Positions 45,757 to 46,010 of a stretch of DNA of 46,010 bases are shown here, piece by piece (position 1 is the stretch's first letter; every line of letters starts with the position of its first letter). The notes beneath the pieces are model-generated. The model had not been told where the DNA came from, did not search any database, and worked only from the letters and a program-made list of their open reading frames with translations. Source of the stretch: Alcanivorax sp. 1008 (GTDB taxonomy: Bacteria; Pseudomonadota; Gammaproteobacteria; Pseudomonadales; Alcanivoracaceae); NCBI RefSeq assembly GCF_020667895.1, contig NZ_JAFMPS010000016.1, positions 1 through 46,010 of the forward strand, read 5' to 3'. A program made the position numbers and the translations under genes.

Positions 45757-46010
45757 ATGACCCAGCAAGCATTTGACCAGGCACAGAAAGACGTAAAAAC
45801 CCTGACCAGCAAGCCGAGCAACGATGATTTGTTGTTTCTCTACTCACACTTCAAGCAAGGCAGTGCAGGGGATGTGTCGGGTAAGCGTCCGGGAATGCTG
45901 GATATGGTTGGTCGGGCCAAGTACGACGGCTGGGCCAAGCTCAAGGGCATGAGCAAGGATCAGGCGCAGCAGAAGTATATTGATAAGGTGCAGGCGCTGC
46001 TCAAGTCACA
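45757..46010 (+). CDS. Acyl-CoA-binding protein (ACBP), partial at right edge
   Basis: 84 codons are visible from the ATG at 45757 (AAGGAG seven bases upstream) to the window edge without a stop. The four-helix acyl-CoA-binding protein pattern is clear: FDQAQKDVKTL, PSNDDLLFLYSHFKQGSAGD, RPGMLDMVGRAKYDGWAKLKGMS and AQQKYIDKVQALL. ACBP binds long-chain acyl-CoA esters in the cytosol and is uncommon in bacteria outside some marine groups. Family length is about 85-90, so it is almost complete. It follows the thioesterase and PlsC-like genes. Confidence 0.92.
   Translation, partial: MTQQAFDQAQKDVKTLTSKPSNDDLLFLYSHFKQGSAGDVSGKRPGMLDMVGRAKYDGWAKLKGMSKDQAQQKYIDKVQALLKS

Overview
This is a chromosomal segment of about 46 kb, packed with genes and moderately GC-rich, from a gammaproteobacterium. 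The order cysZ | smc-zipA-ligA, together with lpxH, glnS, miaE, mnmC, bolA-trhO, yheU and hrpB, is what free-living (often marine) gammaproteobacteria such as Pseudomonas, Alcanivorax or Cellvibrio/Spongiibacter relatives carry. The genus cannot be fixed from the sequence alone. No rRNA, tRNA, insertion sequence, prophage gene or CRISPR array was seen. No gap between accepted genes exceeds 300 bases.

Layout. 1-1593: an LpxL-type lipid A acyltransferase (cut by the left edge) divergent from miaE. 1594-9771: the accessory region. It holds a three-domain protein on the minus strand (Asp/Asn beta-hydroxylase-like + sulfotransferase + TIGR03032-type domain), then two tandem paralogous secreted beta-helix proteins with C-terminal sorting-signal-like tails, each followed by the same palindromic terminator. 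9785-12223: a minus-strand operon ppiB-ppiA-lpxH and a second Fe(II)/2OG-type oxygenase, with overlapping or nearly overlapping genes. 12302-15915: glnS, a flavin-dependent reductase and rluF. 15943-18629: an AraC-type regulator divergent from a type B carboxylesterase. 18768-20962: bolA, trhO and a convergent ketopantoate-reductase-like gene. 20999-23733: an orphan ribbon-helix-helix gene, an AT-rich repeat-bearing spacer, a GMC oxidoreductase and a Pro/Ala-rich protein. 23763-27616: a DUF2914 protein, a PerM-like permease, a zinc-ribbon membrane protein and cysZ. 27815-35509: smc, zipA, ligA, a lysozyme-fold lipoprotein, an unknown protein and yheU, with several stop/start overlaps. 35519-38371 (minus): lipoprotein, mnmC and a MAPEG protein. 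38518-41085: a hybrid histidine kinase. 41174-44185: a small exported protein and hrpB. 44260-46010: a lipid/acyl-CoA group (thioesterase, PlsC-like acyltransferase, acyl-CoA-binding protein cut by the right edge).

How the genes fit together. Most of the window is housekeeping: tRNA/rRNA modification (miaE, trhO, mnmC, rluF), translation (glnS), envelope lipid A (LpxL-like, lpxH), protein folding (ppiA, ppiB), sulfate uptake (cysZ) and chromosome/division (smc, zipA, ligA). The best candidate for an undescribed system lies at about 1.6-10.4 kb. Two secreted repetitive proteins are flanked on one side by a hydroxylase-sulfotransferase-propeller fusion and on the other by a second putative oxygenase. 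My inference, not shown by the sequence alone, is that these enzymes modify the repetitive proteins or a surface component they act with.
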